A stretch of 64,000 nt of DNA from Leuctra nigra (taxonomy: Eukaryota; Arthropoda; Insecta; Plecoptera; Leuctridae), in NCBI GenBank assembly GCA_934045905.1, contig OW203762.1, positions 248,001 through 312,000 on the forward strand, given 5' to 3'. This document shows positions 57,847-64,000 of this stretch, piece after piece. The position numbers and the translations under genes were made by a program. The notes under the pieces were generated by a model, which searched no databases, was not told the origin of the DNA, and saw nothing but the letters and a program-made list of their open reading frames with translations. Numbering within the stretch: the first letter of the stretch is position 1; every line of letters begins with the position of its first letter.

Positions 57847-59326
57847 CACTCTAAAAAGTAGGCGTCTGGAACTAAGACGTTATTGCCGTCTGAAAGTTGC
57901 CCCCTTAAGTAAGAAGCATAAATAATGTCTGATTTTCAAACACGTGCAAACGTTTGGGATTCATGCATGTAGAGGTGTCTGATACTCGCAAGTGTCTGAT
58001 TATCAGACACTATTTCGTGTCTTAGTGTCTGACCATCAAACACTTCCTCGTGTCTGAGATTGCAAATGAATCTTGACATTGCAATGAAAATTGTATACCT
58101 TCAAAATTTTAATATTTTCACACGGTCCAAATTTTATAATTTAATTTTTTCAAATTTTATAATTTTATAATTTGTTATTTAATTTGGAATGCATGAAAAT
58201 ATGAAAATTATGAAGATTCAATTCTTATTGCATTGCACAATATTCATATTAAATGCCCCAACCCTGGAATAAATACAGACAAATACATTTAAATTTCCAA
58301 ATCATGTTTATTGGAAATAATATATCAATATAATATTTCTAAGTAGGTAACAAAAGGCATGTGAATAGGAATTATTCAAATAATTCTTAATTGGCTCTGT
58401 ATAAAAGAACAAAGATTTGCCCAGAAATTACATGTATTAAAATCTTGAAGTTTAAATTAAAATAATTTTCATTAAAATCAATGAAATAGAAATTTCATAT
58501 TTAAATTCAAATGTGCAATAATGATAAATAATGAAACAGTTCAGAAAAGACGAACTTGCTGCGAAACTTACTGCACCCTGTTATTCTGTCAATATTTTAG
58601 CTTTAATTAATTATGTTAATTTTCAAAAATAATACAGAATTTACGATACCTAATTAAAGTAACAATGGGGGGAACTCATCGATGATTGATTGATATAACA
58701 ATGACATGGTTATCATTTATACTTGTTTTAACATCCATTGGCAATCCGTAAGGTATTGGTACATTGTTTATAGTGCCATGCAACGAAGTGATTATTACAA
58801 AAAGTGAAATTACATAATAAGTATCTAAAATTTGATTTTCATCAAGTAAGAAAAAAATTATTTTCTAAATGGAAAAATATACATTGTTTATAGAACCATG
58901 CAATGAAGTGATTATTACTAATAGTGAAATTATAAATTTGACTCAAATTTGATACTCATCAACAAGTAAAAGAAAAAAAATCCACTTGGAAAAATATACA
59001 GTGGTAAGGGCATTGAATGAAACGATTACCTATAGAGCAGATTTGTGGATAGTTTTTTAAACAAATTGTATCCGTTTTGCAAATCTTTCCAGAAATCTGC
59101 TCTTTTGAACGACCTCAAAATTGAATTTAAATGGCAAAAAATATCCACATTCAATACAAAAATAATAAGCTATAGGTACTTACTCAATGTCAAGAACATG
59201 AATGGCAGTAGGTAACTACATGAATTCTTCAAAGCAATTCAAATCTAAAGATTCATTAACTTCAATAAGAGCAGACGGATTTTCTACATGGAAGCGAATA
59301 ATCATCACAATATCAGAAAATATTTT

Positions 59327-60685
59327 CATTTCATTTTCATTTCATTTTATTTGAAATCGCCAACAGAATACAAGTATTCCACAAGTGGGATTTAAACATA
59401 ACAAAAACAAATATTTTTAAACTATGATTAAAGAAGTTACATAAGACACAATAAATATAAATATGAATAAACAAGACACATTAAAGAGTAAAAGGGTAAA
59501 AGTGGAGAGTTGTAAAACAGGAGATCTAAGTGATGACCGTTACTGATGCAGATTGTAGACATTTAGAATGTTGAGGAAGTCTGTTGAGGAAGCCAGAAGA
59601 CTTGGGGCAGATTGAAATCCCCACATCGAACAACGTTATCATTCCTCTTCATGGCGTTTTCTACCAGGGCTAAAGATTCTCACAGAGCTTCGATGTCTCT
59701 TCTCGTGACAGATGATGGTAGCTTTTCAGGACACTGCGATGAGTACTCCACCTCCACGTTTGAATTGTTGACCGTTTTGACATCAATTAGCTTTAAAAAC
59801 TTCATACTGGGAATTTAAAAGCTCGGCTTTGCTAGCTTCGTGAAGCCAAGTTTCTAAGTGTGATTCAACACCAATGCCCGTAACTTGCTGCGTATATTTT
59901 GAAGCTACAAGATCTCTATGAATGTCCGGGTGGGCTCTAAAAATGTGGATTCGCACACTTTTAAACCATTTATTACAATGTGAGCATTGAGGTTTGCCAG
60001 TCATGTCTTCTTCTTCTGCCATCTGAGTTGATGAATCTATATCAACTTGAACGTTATGATTTGGCAATACGGTGTTATCGGTAACTTCAAGTTCATTCTT
60101 GTGACATCTAGTGATATGCGTCTTGACACGAATGAAGGACTTGTCACAATATGGGCATTCTTGAAACTCAGATCCTCGCAAGGAAGACTGGTGATTACCA
60201 TCGTCTGATATTTCAGTGCACGTCTCAAAGTGATCAAGAAAATTCACTTTTGAATCAGATGGAAACGAAGCAGTGCAGTTTGGCCATATTATTGTATGAC
60301 TAGTTTGAGATATTTGACCTTGAACTAGTGGAGATTCAGGAGGCTGATCTCGTTCTTCCATCGATGACGCGATCTATGTGCCTTGTTCAATAATCTTGTT
60401 TTCTCATAATCAAAAGTTTCATCTCACAGCATTTCATTTCAACTGATATCTTCTCATAGTTCTTCCATCGATGAAGCGATCTATGTGCCTTGTTCAACAA
60501 TCTTGTTTTCTCATAATCAAAAGTTTCATCTCACAGCATTTCATTTCAACTGATATCTTCTCATACAGTCATCACAATCTTAAAAATTATGGATGAAAAA
60601 ACTCACCACAGACGGCAGAAGAGAATGATATGCATCAGACAAACGAAATTATTATAAATCAAGAGAAACTGAATTAAAAGGTTTA
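59327..60685 (-). mobile_element. Retroposed element with zinc-finger ORF, probably a deleted non-LTR retrotransposon
   Basis: 1359 bp are absent from E copy 1, replacing 16 bp there (51195-51210). On the minus strand it has tandem 107-bp units at the 5' side (60567 to 60352, two copies), an ORF with two C2H2 fingers, then about 450 bp of untranslated sequence and a 3' tail of AAATGAAAATG-type repeats. A tail of short repeats is typical of non-LTR retrotransposon 3' ends, and tandem 5' units recall promoter monomers of some LINEs. No reverse transcriptase is present. Identification as a LINE derivative is inferred. Confidence 0.55.
59783..60361 (-). CDS. C2H2 zinc-finger protein of the retroposed element, 192 residues
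   Basis: It starts with the ATG at 60361 (MEERDQPPES). Two similar zinc fingers occur, CPYCDKSFIRVKTHITRCH (about 92-110) and CSHCNKWFKSVRIHIFRAH (about 151-169), both of the C-x2-C-x3-F...H-x3/4-H type. A weaker partial finger may lie near WPNCTASFPS. Such fingers occur at the N-terminus of ORF proteins of some non-LTR retrotransposons (for example R2-like elements) and bind target DNA or RNA. The frame ends at 59783 without a reverse transcriptase, so the copy is internally deleted or non-autonomous. A host zinc-finger retrocopy is the alternative. Confidence 0.6.
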   Translation of the reverse strand: MEERDQPPESPLVQGQISQTSHTIIWPNCTASFPSDSKVNFLDHFETCTEISDDGNHQSSLRGSEFQECPYCDKSFIRVKTHITRCHKNELEVTDNTVLPNHNVQVDIDSSTQMAEEEDMTGKPQCSHCNKWFKSVRIHIFRAHPDIHRDLVASKYTQQVTGIGVESHLETWLHEASKAELLNSQYEVFKAN

Positions 60686-61459
60686 TATCAATAAACAAAT
60701 GATCCTTTCTGCAGGAAAAATGAATATTATAAGAGTTCCATGTTTTATATTATATTATGAAAGCTAAGTTAGGCGGTAATGAATTACCTATAGCGATTCA
60801 CTGGATGGGTTCCAAGTGTTCGTGTGAGACAAATAATTTTCAAACTGCCCTATCAGTTTTTAATATTTAACCAATTAAATCCCCCTCAAAAGTGTTGAAA
60901 TTGATAAAGAAATGTCCCTGAAAAATGTACTTTAAAACTGAGTCACTTTCAAATAATAAAAAAATAGAGAACTGTTAACTTCATTGAACATTTATCTTCA
61001 ACTTTCTCGCTTACGGTCATAACCGAGCTCTAACCGGCAGTATTTGTCCGGCACGGGAACGCTCCAGTGCGCTGTAAACGCAGCAGCGCTTTGAGCATTA
61101 CCGTGCCAGAAAAATACTGCCCAAATGGTTAGAGCTAGGTTATGACAATAAACACAATAAACGTTCAATAAAGTATAGACACTGTTCTTGCTTTTTTCTG
61201 TATTTATATTTGCAAGTGACACAATTTTTAAAAGTAGGTACTGTCTTCAAGGGTACTCTACTCTAGGTATATCAACTTCAACCTGCTTTGTTGGGGATTA
61301 ATTGGTAAAATATTAAAAACTGTTAGGGAGCATCAACTGTACATCCTTAAGTAACAAACCAAAGCAATCAGAACTAGATACCTATAACTAACAGTTCAAA
61401 AAATATGACTGCATTGTGAAACACAAATTCATGAACCACTTTAAGAAAAAATATGGGCC

Positions 61460-61717
61460 CTAAAGTGCACTGTATGCTTCTAGAAGCCTATTGAATGAAA
61501 TGTTGCCCCGGCATGCAGGAGCGTCAAGGAAGATCACTTCCATAAACGTTAAAAAGCTTGCATACGTAAGCGGATATTCACGATTAAAAACCAAATAACT
61601 GCCGAACAGCAGTGACATTGCCTGGAAAGCGCTGGGTACTGTGGCCCTGCACAGGATCTTACCCTCAGCCAGAAGGAATGCGTCGGTTATTTCATCGTTG
61701 TTATAGAGATGGTACAT
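61460..61717 (-). CDS. Candidate C-terminal exon in element E, copy 2
   Basis: It encodes the same 85 residues as 51978-52235. Full amino-acid identity, while neighbouring sequence carries substitutions and indels, is mild support for coding. Confidence 0.4.
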   Translation of the reverse strand: MYHLYNNDEITDAFLLAEGKILCRATVPSAFQAMSLLFGSYLVFNREYPLTYASFLTFMEVIFLDAPACRGNISFNRLLEAYSAL

Positions 61718-64000
61718 GGTCCTTGGTGCTCACCGGTTTTGATTTCCGGCTCCTGCCCAGCCTGCAACAGTGCGGTTAAAAAGACAATGTTAATAATAGC
61801 ATACCGAAAGATCTTACACCAAAAACACCAGAACCTGTCTTACACCAACAGTTTGGAAGTAAATATTACGGTAAGATAATATTAGATTGCAATATTTTAA
61901 TACGAGTTTGGACAGGCACTCACAGGTGAGGAAATATAAAGTACTATTAAGCAAAATAAAATTCTGTGATAAACCTTTTGTGTAAACTGCAATGAGAATA
62001 TAACTAGGTACCAGTAGGTGGAATAGTATTAGCTTTTTACACAAAGTATTAAGTTTTATTTACAGTTGGATACCTATCATACCTAGTACTTATAGCGCTG
62101 GGGGGTCATTGACAAAACTTTTTGACGGTGTTCAAATCATAATAGTATCTAATAATAATACACAAAGTGCCTTACTACTACCCACCTAGTGTGGTAAAAT
62201 TTAAAAATAACTACAATGAATTCAAAAAAGGTAAAATGTGATTCACACTATGTTGTGATTGCATGACTTCTGCAAAATATCTCATTCCATGTAGTGACTG
62301 GCATTTCAAAATACCTGCCACACTAGGTAGATTTTGTATGCATTAATTTCTAATAAGTTACAGTACCGTCAAAAGTTTGGCCGTTGCTTTATGCAATACC
62401 ATCTTCCTAGTTTAGAAACACACTAATGAAGAACGATTACGAAACAAGTTACCTACCAGCGAAGGCAGTAATAGACCCCGTTGACTTCATCCTGGATATT
62501 ATCCGTAGGTCAAGGTAGACCGATCTTCCATTCGTATCGTGTCCAAAATTAGTAGGTAATGTCCGCTAGTCAGTGGTTCATATTGATCAATAAGTGAGTA
62601 GTGTCAGCCGCTTTTCCCAATCCATTGTAAAGCTGGGCTGGATCCCACCTGGAAATTCAATGCAATTTAATTTTAAAATTTCATAGAAAATAAATTAATT
62701 GTGGATTTGAATCTACCTATAATAAATTAAAATCCATGATTTAATTTTTAATTTCACAAAGGTAGGTAGGTACTGCCTAGAATAAACTAGGTATCCCTCA
62801 ATATTAATTCTTCCCCTATGCTTCATTACAAAATACGACAAAATAGTCTAGTATACCAATAGAATAGTATAGTAAGCGAAAGTATCTATATAGCAGGATG
62901 GTAGGAGGTACTAAAACCAAGAGAAACTTGACATTACCAATAAGGACTGTCCAATCAAGAGACAATGATGGTTTGCAACTACAGTTTGTATCCAATGGAA
63001 TACCGGACTTATTTATACTGAACAGTGAACAGTTGTCAAGTATGAATGCTCAAATAAAATAAAATGAAATAATAAGTAGCTACCTTACCTACCAAGGTAT
63101 TAGTTAATAACCTCAGTCATTCTGTAAGACAGATTTCAACATCGATTTTGAAATCTCAGCAATGGCAAGTTCAATCATGGTGCACAGCCTGATGTAAGTG
63201 TGATTTGAGTTTGACAATACTCGGCGCAGCTGGCGAAGAAACGAATCGTCGGTAGCGAAGCAGTCATTTTTCACCCAAATGTGTCGGTGTAGGTTTTTAT
63301 CTTGACGATTGGGTCACTATGAAGTAAAGATATCAAAATTAACTGTTTGAACACAATAATAGATCAATGTATTGTATGTATGGTAAATAGGTTAACATTA
63401 ATTGAAACAGTTAGGTTAGATTCACCAGCCTCTGTTGGCTTTTCACTTACCTGGATATCTTTTATCTGAAGACTTACTCCCAACTCAATCACTAATCTCT
63501 TCATTGACAAATAACACTGCTGACACAATTACACGTAACCAAATTATAATCGAAAGTGCAATGCAAAACACATAAAAAGTCGCCGGCTGGCTGCTAGTTG
63601 ATGGCTTCGCTTCGCTTGGGTCCCCTCCAGGCTCCCCGGTTCCCCGTTCCCACCCACTCTCTTGTAGATCACATGATTTCCTTGCCCGCGCGCGCGGGAG
63701 AGTTCATTTGAATTTGAACACAAACAGAACATGTATAACAACACTGGCGCTGAAAACCTCGCTGTTGAGCGCCATAAACCATAACATCTATCTGTATAAC
63801 AACACACGCATAACAAGTAACGTAACACATGTGTTTGTCAATTTGTGTTTTTTTATTTGTGAGTGACTTTTTAAATTCCTGTTGCAAAAATATTATAATG
63901 TTTATTATTATACGGACACTTTTCATACCGATCGCATTCATGTTTATTTATGTGATTTTTTCAATTTTCGTTAATTTTATTTTATTCAAATTTTTATTTT

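Larger units (their letters stand above)
57847..64000. mobile_element. Element E, copy 2, runs off the window
   Basis: It starts with the same CACTCTAAAAAG end and the same GTGTCTGA-rich region as 49694, and follows copy 1 collinearly to the window end (equivalent to about 56380 in copy 1), with only scattered substitutions and small indels. It lacks the family B insertion and the 536-bp MITE of copy 1 and carries its own insertion at 59327-60685. The right terminus lies outside the window. Confidence 0.85.

Overview
This is an animal genomic window, most likely from an arthropod (probably an insect). It is AT-rich, its transposon genes contain introns, its retroelement promoters have the TATA plus TCAGT initiator layout usual in arthropods, and short words such as GGTAGGTACC are common. 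The species cannot be named from this sequence. I found no convincing host protein-coding gene. Almost everything recognisable is a transposable element (TE), a TE fragment or a satellite, and the elements are nested in each other with boundaries that can be read.

Layout. 1-3437: intergenic, with two solo ends of rolling-circle-like elements. 3438-5731: a minisatellite of about 150 tandem 10-bp units plus a repeated linker of about 90 bp. 6465-9733: Helentron-like copies, one inside another, with a foldback element. 11003-28979: one Ty3/Gypsy retrotransposon on the minus strand (GTTTG target duplication, 189-bp LTRs). Its 3' LTR was split by a 1.5-kb TA-flanked element and then by an 8.26-kb hAT transposon carrying a spliced ZMYM1-like transposase gene. 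Its 3' untranslated region was hit by a nest of hairpin-ended elements with long palindromic heads; its 1410-codon gag-pol frame is open. 29.6-30.05 kb: two tRNA-like sequences.

32830-38085: a very young LTR element (two 1241-bp LTRs, one difference seen by eye) that has a tRNA-Lys-type primer site and a polypurine tract but no pol. Its main protein is an acidic 622-residue chain I cannot assign. 38249-38942: a MITE inside which a hAT-type MITE is inserted. About 39.3-46.8 kb: a decayed Helitron gene with a basic 15-residue-repeat N-terminal part, Rep motifs and a Pif1-type helicase, ending in a USP-type deubiquitinase domain.

48848-57530: a Helentron-like copy, split by an element with about 77-bp terminal inverted repeats (TIRs), split in turn by a 7.4-kb element (called E here) whose ends are packed with GTGTCTGA motifs. 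A second copy of E starts at 57847 and runs off the window. Comparing the two E copies gives empty and filled sites for three later insertions.

The best candidates for undescribed biology are the Helitron-USP arrangement, the pol-less LTR element with the acidic protein, element E, and the short elements headed by a palindrome of about 390 bp.
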